Positions 22,113-34,094 of a stretch of DNA of 64,000 nt are shown here, one piece after another. The notes below the pieces were generated by a model. The model saw only the letters and a list, made by a program, of their open reading frames with translations, was not told the DNA's origin and made no database searches. Numbering within the stretch: the first letter of the stretch is position 1; each line of letters begins with the position of its first letter. Source of the DNA: Galerina marginata (lineage: Eukaryota > Basidiomycota > Agaricomycetes > Agaricales > Galerinaceae); contig JAECYW010000004.1 in the NCBI GenBank assembly GCA_023014335.1, forward strand, positions 3,968,001 through 4,032,000, read 5' to 3'. The position numbers were made by a program, and so were the translations under genes.

Positions 22113-24199
22113 CCTACCGTGCTGACTGTCAATAAAGTTACTTTTTCAAGTTAACTTGGTTAACTTGCCTCAGCCAAACATAACCGCGTTAACTTTACTT
22201 CACTTTTTCCCACACTTGAACAAATTAACTTGAATACTCCCACGCTTTTACCGCTCAAACAATCCCCTGCAGAGTATGTATGTTTGTGGGGACATGATCT
22301 ACTGTATGTACAATACTTCTGATATTCCATAGCTACTTATGTAGGATATAGAAAGATATTACACTGCAAATATAATGTCAGAATAAGGAGTATTGAGTCA
22401 AAGTTAAGCACACCCATCACCGGGGCCGTCAGAGGGCCTAATGGACTCAGGCTGCGTGTACTATATACATGAACACGCCGCGCATCTCATTTATGTGAGT
22501 GTTCTCGTAGTTACATACGCATAATTCGTATATTTCACATAGGGGGGTCTTTACCTAAGCTCCAAAACTATTAAAAATGGATTCTATTCATTAATAGCTT
22601 TCGAACGAATCTAAAATCTCCATCGTCCGAGCAATATCACCGGAAGAATAAGAAATTCGTTATGTTAGGGCACTGGGACATGTTACCAAGCTGCTACAAC
22701 GCGCGACCTGGAAGAATACTTATTGTTTGAACCCCTGGGCAGGTTGAGCAAGGATCGCCGGCAATTGCATGTGTAACGCACGGGTGTCCTGGCGCCGGTG
22801 CAGAGCAGAGTTGGAGCAGAGCGGCGCTCATCAATATGAGACGGTACAATATATTAAATCAAATTCCGTACAAACCTACTTGATGCAATTACCTTTGCCA
22901 GCAAAGTTAATTCAAGTTCACTTGTTCAAGTTAACTTTTGCCGCCTAAGTAAGCCCAAGGTAACTTGGACAAGTTAACTTCACCACTGAAGTTAGTCCAA
23001 GTTAACGTGGGCAAGTTAACTTGACCACTTAATTTGGAATGATTTATCGCCGAGTACGCTATAGGTAGAAATCGAGTTAAAGAAGTTCAAAAGATGTGAA
23101 GAAATCCATGTGAATTCTGCCGATTTGCAATAGGCGCCATGCCATCAGACAAGGCCACTCTTCTGCGACCTCCGTCTTCCGCCTTACTGGAGGCCTATTT
23201 TAAACGCTCCGACGAAGCGCAAAACTGCTTTAGTCTACGCAATTATTTACCACCGCCTCGAAAGATGGGCTGTCTGCTAGCTGGAGAGTTTTAATTCAGG
23301 CGTATTACTATTTCGGGACTTGACAATGAGCCGTGTGATGAGCACTAATTAACCTTTTCTTGGCGTTCCTTCAGATCGTCGGAGCCATTTCAATTTCCAT
23401 TTCCATTCCACTTTTTAGCACGTTATCCTCTCCTTCCAGCTGCATGCAAAACAGTAGACAGTTTTCAAATTTTCGCACTGTGCGCCGTTGTTTGTGTAAA
23501 CAACCATGTTTAGTAGCCCCAATGAACCTGAGTGGTGCGCGAACGGTGTTAATGACGTAGGAAAGCACTAAGGACCCTTAGAGAGCCCCAGTTGGAGTGA
23601 TTTGCCGGCAGGTTTTCCTGAATAAGACTTCGTCGCAAGGCGCGACACGTGGAGCTGACCAAAACTGGTTGTTTATACAAACACAGGCGCAATGGAAGAA
23701 AATCGGAAGACTGTCTAGGGTTTTGCATGCAGCTGTCATGGTAGACGCCAAACGTAGACGCCGAACGCTCTATCTCCCGTGGCCGTGCAGCATTAGTACG
23801 TCTTTTTCTTCCCTTCCTTTGCCATTATTTCCCAGTCGATAGCAATTAACAGGACGCGGCGGACTAGGAAACATCCGTCGGGCCTTTACATAACTCGTGC
23901 GGCGGACGCGTCCCGCCTCCCAGTACAGGACTGGACGACTTCCCGCCCCACGCTGCGGCAGAGACCATTGCAACTCTCATACCCCTCCCATGTGGACCCG
24001 CTTCCCTACGGAAACTTAGCCCCTTATCTTAACTTTCCCTTGACTTATGCTAACTTTCACTTGACTTAGCTTAACTTTTACTTAACTTAACTTGGACAAA
24101 TTAACTTGACCAGCCAAAAGTTAACACAAGTTAAAATAAGTTACTTTTGTACGGAAAAGTTAATTTGTAAAAGTAACTTTGTTAACCACCTACCGTGCT
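22113..24199. mobile_element. Mutator-like non-autonomous DNA transposon with 11-bp target duplication
   Basis: The sequence CCTACCGTGCT occurs at 22113-22123 and again at 24189-24199, flanking an element of 2,065 bp (22124-24188). The inner ends carry imperfect inverted repeats sharing AAAGTTACTTTT followed by CAAgTTAACTT-like sequence. Further copies of AAGTTAACTT and TTAACTTGGACAAGTTAACTT-like strings cluster in both subterminal regions (22140-22260, 22890-23030, 24040-24180). A 9-11 bp duplication is characteristic of Mutator-like elements, hAT would give 8. No transposase frame is visible inside; the inner ORFs (for example 23360-23560, 23597-23842) lack domains, so it is non-autonomous or dead. 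The inner cluster at 22890-23030 suggests a composite or nested structure. Confidence 0.6.
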
Positions 24200-24336
24200 T
24201 ATTCAAAGTTGAAGTCACTGGTTTATATTGTCAAGACGGATCAGTGGCTGTGCAACTACTTCTTGCTTCCCGCCATCGTGTTGTCCATTTTTCGTGCTCG
24301 GGCCTGCTCGGGCTGAATGCCTGAGTAAATACTCTA

Positions 24337-26579
24337 GAACTTGTTTTGTGGGCCACCGCTACGCGTGGCAGAACTCGTCTTTTTCTTTGTTCCTTAAGTA
24401 ATAGTAATACAGTGTTCTAGTTGACTGATAGAGCAACCTTTGTTGTTGTAGTAACTCAGCCACTGCTAATCTGGGATTACTGACTGCATGATGCAGCCAC
24501 AGGTAACCTTTTTATTGAAGGCAGACGATAGTTGGAGAGGTTTTCCTTCTTGCTCAACATGCCCATTCCACTTAACTCTTTTTGAAATCGGGGAGTGCAC
24601 ATTTGATTTCTATCACGATTAGTGCCAACGTGGTGGAGTTCTCGTCGCCGAGCGGTTGGCTCACTGCAATGCTTTTGCCACACTTGACCTTGTGGCAAAA
24701 GCATTGCAGTGGTGGCTAATTAGCCGCCTGCTCAATATCACATTAGGTGCTCAGCAAATACCTGCGTATATGTTAGAAGAAAATAGATTTACCCCAGTAA
24801 AATTGAAGGAACTTAATAAATCCAAATTTAAGCCTGAGGAGGCTGTGGACCAAGTGGTCCGACCAACTGTCGACCTGACTTGTCCAATCATGCTTTGATG
24901 CTCTCAAATATTATGTATGATCGTCATCTAGAATGGTGGTAGTTATTGTAATCCAAAAAATGTTCCTAATTGTAGAAATGAGAACAGAGTCTGTGGTTGG
25001 TAGTGAAAGAATACAGGAGACACCTCACCTCTCTCAAAAACCCCAACATCAGCCACAGCCAACGCGGCACAGCACGTCACTGCGTGGCAGTCCGCGTCAA
25101 AAGTACTTGTGTCGGCGTCCCCTAACAGTGATTCTGAGCGAATACTTACTATTAATCTCCAAGTCGACATAAATCAAAAAGCATAAATTTTCTTGCTATA
25201 TACAAGTGAGAGACCGCCCCTCCAAGAACTTTCTACTTGTAAAGCTTAAAATAAATCGAACAAGTCAGTGATCACGGGTGAGTGGGCGCTGCCGCCTCTA
25301 GGAGCAACGGCAGCATGATAACTTGCTGACACAGTTTACCATAGGAGAGGCGGAAAGGGGGGGAGTTGGGGTCCATGAAGTGGTACGGGTGGTGGTCAAC
25401 GTAAAGGCGTCGCAATGGCCCAGCACAAACGCGGTAGGTTTTCGCGTTGATGTGGGGCCACTCCAGTGGGCTGGTGGCATGCCGGAAACACCCTCCACAC
25501 ATGCACAGTCAGTCCCTCGCAGACGCGGGGGATCTGGCGCGACCAGCGTCGCAGATGGTGGGCAGGGTTTGCACGGCCATAAGGCCCTTATACTATTACC
25601 AATGCAGTGAGTTTCCAGACTGGTTTGGGAAGCCCTTGCCTCGCGCTACCCTGGTGCATAGTGGGACCCTCGCGGATAACGGGAGCTGGGGCGGCGATCT
25701 CTCGACGTGAGCTGGCGGCGGAAGTTGGCGCTGCGACGTAGGGGGCGTGTGGCAGATAGCCAGCGCGAGTTGTTTCGCAACGTATTGCTGTGCCACTTGC
25801 TATGAGTTGGCGGCGAATGCAGCGCCGTATTGGTGATGATGGGCTATCCGGAGCTGGAACGTAATTGGCTGTGGGTTAACTGGAAAGCGGGGGGTTGATG
25901 TCGCGACGTACCCTTTTTCCCTCTCGTCGACCTCCAAATTCCGGCCAACATCCCTCGTTGAAGGGGAGGAACACTTGGAACGGCACTGGGCGTGGTATGT
26001 GCCCCATCTCGTCGCCTCCTCATACCCTCCACACCTCCGCGGTGGGTTCCTCGTTAGTGTGGGGTCCTGGGCGGGACAACCATTGCAGATGGAGGGTGTA
26101 GTTGACGTGACGTGGCGCAAAAGCGGGGCCGCAGAGGGATCCGAAGGCGCTGAGAGGTGCTGAGAGGTGGTAGGGTGTGGGTTAACTGTACGGCGGCGGT
26201 GTCTCTCTGCTCACCTGGTGACTATAACCCCTACCCGCACCCGAAATCCCTCTGTTTCGTCCCTTTTCCGGCCCACATCCCTCATTGGAGGGGAAGGGCG
26301 CTCGGAATCGTGCCACCCGACGTTTTGGCCAATATCAAACAAGGGCAGAGGTACGGTACATAGGCGCGGGAGGTGGGTGGAAGGAGCGGAACGGTGGTTG
26401 AGGACAATGTCGGAGTGTGGGAAGCCTTCTGAAGGAATCCGGCAAAACTGTATGCCGGTTTTCCCGGTTCTGATGACAAATTAATTTCCCAGGGTATCAA
26501 AACGATCTACATGGTTTCCAAAAATCCGGGGGTCGTCTGGATTAAAAGAACTCACTTTTACAAAGTAAAAGACTCGTAA
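24337..26579 (+). mobile_element. 2,243-bp GC-rich element, copy A
   Basis: This block is repeated in inverted orientation at 49220-51462; positions in the two copies add to 75799 throughout, and every translated frame I compared is identical, so there is no indel and apparently no substitution. It holds a 21-bp-stem hairpin (24662-24711) and a GC-rich half (25270-26480) built of diverged modules with the string CATCCCTC(A/G)TTG. None of its frames resembles a known protein. Read from its right end (reverse strand) it has a terminal ACGAGTCTTTTACTTTGT, a matching inverted copy near the other end and a small stem-loop before that end, an arrangement like Helentrons. No target duplication was found. 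Confidence 0.6.
24662..24711. repeat. perfect 21-bp hairpin in copy A
   Basis: CACTGCAATGCTTTTGCCACA at the left arm (24662-24682, 21 bases read as 20 plus one) pairs perfectly with 24691-24711 around an 8-base loop CTTGACCT. As RNA this would be a stable stem of small-RNA size. Confidence 0.75.
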
Positions 26580-27804
26580 CTTCTCCAAATTTTCGTTGCT
26601 GGCTACATTTCCCAGACTGGGCTACGGTTTATAATTACTAGGCAAGCAAATCTAACTGATTCTAACAACAGAAGGGATGTAATCTGGGCCGCATTATCTG
26701 TCACGCGACTCGGACGCGTCAGCGCCAACATCGTCAATTCACTAAAAACAATGTCCTTCAACTACCGCATTCAGCTTTCCGTAAACAACTATATATTCTA
26801 TGACGGCTTCCACTTTAGGCAGTATCTTTTTGGTGTGAAGATGGTATGAAGCCCGAATAACGTGTCCTCGTTCGAATGCTTCCAGAATGTTTGTATGCGC
26901 CCCTTCCTTACAGCTAAACTCTCGAACTCACTGCTGTCGAGGCTCGGCCAACGTCATCCTTCGTTTTCGCCGCTTCTGAGAGAATCCTCGTCGTGAGATT
27001 ATCTCCGCTTTCTTCTCCATTTTTTCTTCCTACTTGAATTTAAAAACTGGGGTTTACCAACGGCTTAGACTCCGACGCCTTAACGGTGCGATTCAAGCCC
27101 GGCTTGCACACTCCGTCGTAGACGCAGCGACCCGAGATTACGTTTCTGAGAGGAAGAAACGTACCACTCACGGAGACCATCAGCGTCAATCTCTGCTCAC
27201 GTTCGACCTCGAGGATTGGAATTTTATGGACAGTGGCGCTTACTCCCAGGCTGCCATATTTCAAACAATCTCAATTCAGCAGGGAGAGTTCTTTGTTTTC
27301 TTGACACATGACGGACCCAACCGTACGAACCAGGCAGGTCTTACATAAGGACAGTACGAAAAACTGGAGAAATTTACGACATCTTTTTAGGGAATCACAC
27401 ATTCGATTTACGTATGCTGTATTCTCAGTTTGAGGGACGACCGTGGCATACGCTCCGCCGATGCTTCAACATGAGGAAAGAGTTGCTTCATCCATTCCCA
27501 AACGTTTTTGCTTTCGGCGAGTTGGCGGCCCCACATATGAATCCAAAGTACAGTCTACCTCTTTCGTTTTTGTGGATTCTGAAACTCCTAGACACACAGA
27601 CAGGAACTTTCTAGCTGTCAAGACAACCGTTAGACACCTCCGACTCAATACATGTCCCACTTACGTGTGAGCTTCAACAAAGCAAAAAGAGGAACAATTT
27701 GCCTATAATACAAGATCCCGATCACATTCGCCACCCCATTTACCTCGTCGCCTCCCAGGTGCGGTCCTTGAGCCACCCAGCGACGTCCACAATCAGCTGA
27801 TAAT
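26580..27804. other. intergenic stretch before PEM3
   Basis: About 1.2 kb. The plus frame 27034-27348 (104 codons) is the longest but has no recognisable domain. No repeat seen. Confidence 0.4.
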
Positions 27805-29378
27805 ATGTCGAACACCACAAGATGGATTGTGGTCGACGATACAGACCCTAATATCGACTATTCTGGCCCTTGGTTTTTAGATCGCGGTTCGCTGGATAAT
27901 GTCGGCGATTACGGAGCACCTTTTGAAGGCACTCTGCACGGAGTCAGTAGTGTTTCCTCCTTCACTTACACCTTTCATGGTGAGTATATCGTTTCGCTAT
28001 CGAGTTTCCGGAATTTAAATGATTTATTTTGATGTAGGATCACAGTATCAATTATTTGGCTCAGCCGATAATACTTCAGCTGCAACGGATCCTAGCTGGA
28101 ATTGCTTAGTTGATGGTGTTGACATTACGACTCGAATTTACGACTTCGGTCCAGGCGTAACTCCCGGGAACAGCTATCTCTTGTGCTATGCTGAGTCGCT
28201 GGCAGACGGCGAACACACAATTACGCTACAAATGACTGGGATCGACCCAGGCCGCACATTTTGGTTTGATTGCATATTCTATGTTCCTTCCGCCAGCGTT
28301 CCCCTCGATAACGCTACTGTCTACATTGACCCAACGGATCCAGCAATTGTATACGGAAGTGGGTGGGGGCCTCTGCCTGATATGTCTCAGATCACACGAC
28401 AAAACGGCGCCAAAATGATGCTTGACTTCGTGGGTGTGTCGTATTTTCAACGCACAAATTTACGCGTGTTGCTCATGCTCACTGTTCCTTTCCTTCATAG
28501 GGATTCAACTCAGTTGGTTTGCCATGATAAGCCACAATTTTTCTAGCCCCCCAGGCCCCGCAACATACTCGATTGACGGAGGCACGCCGATCTCCTTCCT
28601 CGTACCAGGATCTTCACCGGTGGACAGGTACAACCAACTATTCTTCCAAACGCCGCAGCTATCGCCTGGTAAACATCACTTCGAAGTCACCTACGATGGA
28701 AACGAGGAAACGGCACCCCTTTCCTTAACTTACTTGGTCATCCGCAATGCTACTGTTCCCGCGTCGTTGTCCGCCAGTGGTACGCTTGCGGTTGCCGTTC
28801 CTTCTGCGTCTACTGGTGCGTCCTCTGGATCGCCAAACATTACAGCCTCAGCGGCAAACTCACGAGCCCGAAGTGGGGTAATCGTCGGAGGAGTTGTCGG
28901 TGGCATTGTCGGCGGCATTGTGGCTTTAGTCTCTCTCACCGTTCTTCTTTTCTTTTTCCGACGGCGAGCAAGGAAACGAGAAGAAATTAGGGATCGAAAT
29001 GCACTAGACCTCGACGTTGCCCTGCCTGTAATTGAACCATTCACTGTCGTCCCGTCAACGCGGGCTGTGTACCAGCACCACTCCTCATCTAGTGGCTGGT
29101 CCATTCCCGGTCAGCCAGTTTCAACAAGCAGGAACCTTTCCCAAACTAGGCTTTCTCAATCGTCCTTACCCTCGCCGTTGTTGAAGGAATCACTAACGAT
29201 TAATTCGAATTATGTCTTTCCAAGGCATAGACGTCAAACCAAGCTGTCAACCTCTTCCACTCGTTGCGATCCATCCAACGGAAGGGCTTTTGAAAAGAAT
29301 GATCCCGACAGTCCCGGCGATATATATGGAACGCCGGATAGTACCAAGACTTCGGAATCTTCCTGCACGTTGCGGTAG
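27805..29378 (+). CDS. paired-ectodomain membrane protein PEM3 (tail altered)
   Basis: Third family member, 482 aa, exons 27805-27979, 28038-28433 and 28501-29378, same intron positions and phases as PEM1. Module 1 starts TRWIVVDDTDPNIDYSGPWF, module 2 ATVYIDPTDPAIVYGSGW; the stalk is short; the membrane helix is VIVGGVVGGIVGGIVALVSL followed by FFFRRRARKREE. The cytoplasmic tail does not end in the LPPxY tail of the other four members: it ends GDIYGTPDSTKTSESSCTLR, so the PPxY motif is absent. Either this copy has lost it by mutation or the true last exon lies further on. Extracellular or cell-surface role is inferred from the architecture. Confidence 0.75.
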
Positions 29379-29626
29379 TAATCAAAGATACAGGTTTATT
29401 TCTGAAGTCTCCAGCCTTTTTTCGTCTCTTAAATCGCAAGGTCAAAGACCTTATATCACTTTCCTTTTCGACCTTCGTTCTAAATTCCTTACAAATGTCG
29501 CTCATTTCTCCCATTTTTTGTTCTACAAACATCACATGTGAAAAGATACAATTCATTACATCCAGATACTGAACCGAGAGAATACAAATCGACTATGTTA
29601 CATGCATGACCACCTCGCTGTTAGAT
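29379..29626. other. spacer between convergent genes
   Basis: Short 3'-3' spacer between PEM3 and the decarboxylase; no feature seen. Confidence 0.4.
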
Positions 29627-30951
29627 TTACCCATCTACGGTGGCAATCGCAGCATTAAGTGGAGCTTTGGCACCGATCGGATAGTCCGGATTGAAGGTAA
29701 TCTTCGTCTCGGGACGGAAGACGAGGCAATGGGTCGACCCACCGAAATGGAACATCCCGAGCTGGTCGCCTTTCTTCACGCTCTGCCCATGTTTAACAGT
29801 TATCTCACACGTCGAAACCTCAACCATCCCCACCGCCATGAAGCACATCAAACCAATCTTCGGATTGGTCGCTTCAATGAATATGAGCGCTCGAGCAGCG
29901 ACGGTGGTGAGGAAGGATTGCGAGCGGTTGAGGCCGGAGGGGTCGGGACCTTCGGGGGCAGAGAAACCCAACGCTGGGGATTCGGCGTAGTAGGTACCTG
30001 GCACCATGACGGTCTTGACGATCTTTCCGTTGACGGGGCTATGCCAGCGGTGGTAATTCAAGGCGCTGAGGAAGCCTTGAAAGAGAGTCCCACCGACGAA
30101 TTTGGCTGCAAGGGGATCGTTGTGGAGCATGTGGTTGAGCGAATATGGCTCGCCTTTGAGCCAGAATTTATCGATGGCCTTGATATTTGAAGCGATATTG
30201 TAGACGGTGGATTCGCAAGCGGCGTTGACGATGGAATTATTTTCGGGAAATTGAACAGGGCGCACTCCATCCCGGAAGCGTCGCGTGAAGAAGTCGTCCC
30301 ATGATTTAAATCCGTGATATTGGGCGTCGGGTTCGCAGATGAAGGTGTCTGGGAAATTGGGTATGGCCGCTGATGCAGATCGACCAAACCAGCCGTGGGT
30401 CTCTGTGGTGAGCACGTTGCGGGAAGCGGGAGATGTCAGGAAAGATGCCCAGACATCGAACATCCTGTGCAACATTGAATTGACTCGAGGGTCCATAAAA
30501 GCGGTCAGGCCTCCAGCCGTACCCATAGGCCAATCGAGAATGGCTGCGACAGGGACAGCCACGAATTTTCCGTTTTCGAAAGACGGGGCTTCGGTAATGA
30601 TCAAGTCAAATAACCTCAGCATCGTCATATAATCGCGGACCTAAGGGTAAAGTGGTGAGAGAGCCATTGAAGAGAAAGTATTTCGAATCTTACCTGTGGT
30701 TTACCCGTCGGATCATCGTTGTAAGGCGGTTTGTTCGGTATTTGCTCAAACATTTGGTGGAAGAGCATGTAGAGGTCGGGATTGGTCTCGATCAATTGTT
30801 GGAATTCTTGAATTACTGGGTGAAATTCTTCTGGACTGCGGTCGCGCCCGTGAACGGTCTGAATTTTTTTGTCGAGCCAAGATTCTAAAAATCTATGGTC
30901 TTTGGGCAGCCACTCGCCCACCCGATGATGAACGTGCTTCGGCGTTGACAT
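29627..30951 (-). CDS. phosphatidylserine-decarboxylase-like (PsiD-type) decarboxylase
   Basis: Pyruvoyl-dependent decarboxylase of the soluble fungal branch of the phosphatidylserine decarboxylase family. Two exons, 30951-30694 and 30640-29627, give 423 aa. An N-terminal helical domain (EFHPVIQEFQQLIETNPDL, about 40-60) precedes the catalytic part with GFKSWDDFFTRRFRDGVRP (about 196-214), NYHRWHSPVNG (about 281-291, the conserved His) and FHFGGST (about 383-389), where the Ser should become the pyruvoyl group after self-cleavage. The HFGGS(S/T) form and the WDDFF-RRFR segment are those of PsiD, the tryptophan decarboxylase of psilocybin synthesis, but many mushrooms carry homologues with other or unknown amino-acid substrates. 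There is no membrane or mitochondrial targeting segment, unlike true phosphatidylserine decarboxylases. Substrate: aromatic amino acid likely, not proven. No other psilocybin gene is adjacent. Confidence 0.85.
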
Positions 30952-31927
30952 TTTGTACTGTCTATGGATTAAAAATCTGAGGCAATGCTTGGTCGTCCAG
31001 TTGGTGATGAACGATGGTTGAGGAACGAAGAGGGGCCATTTATACAATTATAAAAAGCATTGACGTCTTGCGTTGGGGCCGACCCATTTCTGACGCGTTG
31101 TTACTGCAGACGATTGGTCGAAATTGCCAATGAATGTAAACTGACAAGTCTGTCATGGATGACATCACTTCTGAGTTTATATTTATCCTACAGAGTGATA
31201 TAAATAGAAATACTCGGCAAGCCAATTATAATCATGCCCCCGTACTTGACGATAAAAATAGATTTGGTGCCATGGAGCCTGAGGTGCACTATTTCTCTGA
31301 ACGTCCACTCAGTCCTGGAGCGATTGGCGCACTTCATCAATGCTTTACACGGAAGTTAGTGGCTTTCCAATCAGAAAACAAACGCGGGGAGGCAGTGGCT
31401 CCCTAAAAAAAAATTTGAAGCCATAGGCATCTATATTCCCAGATTGGCGCTTGGCCTCTGCCGTATTTCCACTCGCCAACATTCTATATATCTGTTTTAA
31501 TTCCTGTTGATCAAACGTGACGGTCCACTCAGACACTGCAGAAAGCATAGACTCAAAGCCCTCTGCCCTAACTGTTATTAAAAATACCACCGACGACGAC
31601 AATGTGATGCAACTTGAAGATGAGAACCATCTTTTGGAGTTGATTGAGACCCGTGTTCTCTGGACCTTATACCAAAGGCATCCCAAGATACCCGTAAGAA
31701 CCTGCCACATCAGCGAAGTAGTATATGGAATTTTTTCGCTCCGATCTGTCCATTTGACGAGCTGATAAGATTGGGCCTCAACGTTGTGGATCACCGGCGG
31801 AAACTCGTGTCAAATAAATTGTAGGACTTGTCACCGTATACACGCTCTTACCGGTGTTTATAAAACCGGCTTATGAATAATACTGGGTCCACGGAGAACA
31901 ATCTATGCTTTAATAGGGCACATTTGG
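30952..31927. other. upstream region with unassigned small frames
   Basis: Promoter side of the decarboxylase. Plus-strand frames at 31155-31406 and 31517-31765 are short and domain-free; the string coding LLELIETRVLW (near 31640) resembles LLKMIETRVFW near 40225, so part of this is an old relative of the 40.2 kb region. Confidence 0.35.
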
Positions 31928-32055
31928 GATTCGTTGGTAGCTCTTCGGAGGGAAAGATTCAGTGCGTTGGCGAGCAAGCCGCATCTGAGTCTCGCTTTAT
32001 CATATGCACTCGAATTTGACGCGCTTTTTGTGAAAGAATGCCGACGAATAGTGTA
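31928..32055 (+). pseudogene. truncated copy of the hypothetical gene at 40792
   Basis: A plus-strand frame reading LRRERFSALASKPHLSLALSYALEFDALF matches, in two pieces, the C-terminal part of the gene at 40792 (LRRDRLSLLASIPHVSL and TLSYALEFDAF). The rest of the gene is missing, and this marks the left border of the repeated segment that continues to about 36360. Confidence 0.6.
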
Positions 32056-32574
32056 GCCTGGTGCGGCGTATTAAATTACTGTTTGAAAAGGATGTTGTGG
32101 TGTGGGAATCATTATTTGCGACACCGTCCACCCTTCCAATAATCACTTCACATTGTATTGATCAGCGTCTTTGAGATGATTTATACTTTAACGTAATTAG
32201 ACTACCAGTAGAACGTACCATGTATTTCTAATGCTAGATAGTTCGCGTGGAGGTAAATAAGAAATTATTATGTGAATTAGCAATTTAGGAGTCGAATGAA
32301 TAGGCGCCGGCTTAAGTTGTCACCACCGAATGCTTGTTGCCTGGCCACCAAATTATCCCAACGGGTACTAATAGGATATTTAGCGTGATAAAGACCTGTC
32401 TTGAAAAAATACCGCGATGTAATTCGTTATGATTGATTATCGGTAGAGTCAACAAATAGGAATTGAGCCGAACCCGGTCCTCATCGTTCTTCAATTTAAA
32501 CCTTTTGGATACCACCGTGAAAGGAAAATAGAATAATGGAGCCAAAAAACGAGAAGATTTTGACCGGGTTAATC

Positions 32575-34094
32575 CTAACCTTGGGTATATAGCGGCGGTA
32601 GCTCCATCTCTGGTCCGTCTTCTCTTTCGAGTATTCTGACCCCGCTGTCTTGATGACGGAGCGTCTGGGCAGGGTGCGAACCGCTATGGAAGGACGTCGA
32701 GCCCGCATTAGACCCAGATGCAATGGCTGAAGCGTTGGGTCTTTGATCTGCTCTAGCAAACTTTCCCGTCGTTAAGATAGGGATGGTGGGAACGGGGGTC
32801 CTATGTAGTTCCGTTACGGTGGTCACTGACGGAGAGGCGTTAACGCCAGAAAGAGGAAAAGGATGAACTATTGGGACCGTCCTCTTTCGTCGTCGAAGGA
32901 AGAAAAGTAAAAGAATGAGACCTGTTATTACTAGAATGCCGGCAACAGCACTTCCAGCTACAGTCCCAGTCGAAAACTTCGCAGTCCCAGTCGAAGACTC
33001 CGCCTTAGGAATCGAACTAGAAGGCAAGCTTGGGGCCGTTCGTCCTGGGGGTATGACACTGGCAGTATCGTTCGACGATGAGCTGGGGGCCGGCTGGCCT
33101 GGGGTTTTGACACTGAACGTGCCGTTCGACGACAAGCCTGGAATGGTGGAATTTTGAATTATAAAGAACTGTAAAGAGAGGCCCGTCGTTGATAGATAAT
33201 GCTTGACATTGAGGTGATGTTTTCCAGGGGCTAGGTTGTCGGTTTGGAAGATGAGTTGGTTGAAAACGGAAACATTGCCCGGAACGGTGGGTAAGGTGAC
33301 GGAAATCGACGCAGCTACATCGACAAAGAAGTCGGCTCCACGACTAATCGTTCCGGGTGTATTGGCTGGGATGCCAAACCAACTAAGATGGGCTCCTGGA
33401 ACAGGGAAAAATTTTGAGAAAAATGACCCGAATCTTTCATGAGCATGGATCCAGCAAAACGCACCGATGAAGTCGAAAGATAGTCCAGTTTCGGTTGACT
33501 GCGTCGTCACCCCACCATCGATATTCACCCATCCCGCCTCATACATAATTGCTGGATCCGAAAAGTCAACGATGACTGTGGCGTTGTCGAGCGGAACGCC
33601 TGCCGACGGGGCATATTGTAACTCGTCAAACCAAAATGTCTTACTTGAGTTTAAAACAGTGGCCTGTAGCACGAGAGTGTGCATCGCGTTAGAAAGAGAA
33701 GTGCTTCCACAAAGCGGTATATTGTTGGCTGGGGAAGCGGTAGTGTCATAGCTCGCAATGCTGGCGCCGTCGACTGAGCAGGCCCAAGTAAGATCCGTCC
33801 TTCCGCTCGGACTAGTCGTCGGGGCATCGATCGTGCCGTAGAGCGTCACCTGGAAACCTATTATCGTGGCAAAAGAATATTAAGCAACTCTGGACGACCG
33901 CATTGAAAGCAATTCTATTCACCAATGAAAGTGAAAGAAAAACTCGCATTCGAATTCACTCCATGCAAGGTACCAGAAGGCGAGCCAATTTTACCCAGAT
34001 TCGCGTTTGTGCCGGTGTTTTGAAACCAAGGGCCAGTGTATTGGATGGCGGAATCCGTATCTTCTACTACCACCAGTCTTGGACGGGGCGTCAT
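32575..34094 (-). CDS. paired-ectodomain membrane protein PEM4
   Basis: Minus-strand family member, 461 aa from exons 34094-33923, 33857-33465 and 33395-32575, all phases consistent. Module 1 begins PRLVVVEDTDSAIQYTGPWF; module 2 ATVIVDFSDPAIMYEAGW; the stalk is Ser/Pro-rich; the helix (GTVAGSAVAGILVITGLILL) is followed by RRRKR; the tail has HQDSGVRILEREDGP and ends MELPPLYTQG, so the PPxY motif is present. Several NxS/T sites lie in the ectodomain. It is the closest relative of PEM5 at 41732, the two being copies within the duplicated segment. Promoter side faces the (broken) DUF6533 gene in the same orientation about 1.3 kb upstream. Confidence 0.8.

Noticed and set aside
24337..26579. Protein genes within the 2.2-kb element
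   Set aside because: Frames of 60-106 codons exist on both strands but overlap each other in GC-rich DNA and none has a recognisable motif.
29627..30951. Psilocybin gene cluster
   Set aside because: Only the PsiD-like decarboxylase is present. No kinase or methyltransferase is near, and the P450 is 27 kb away beside a terpene synthase.
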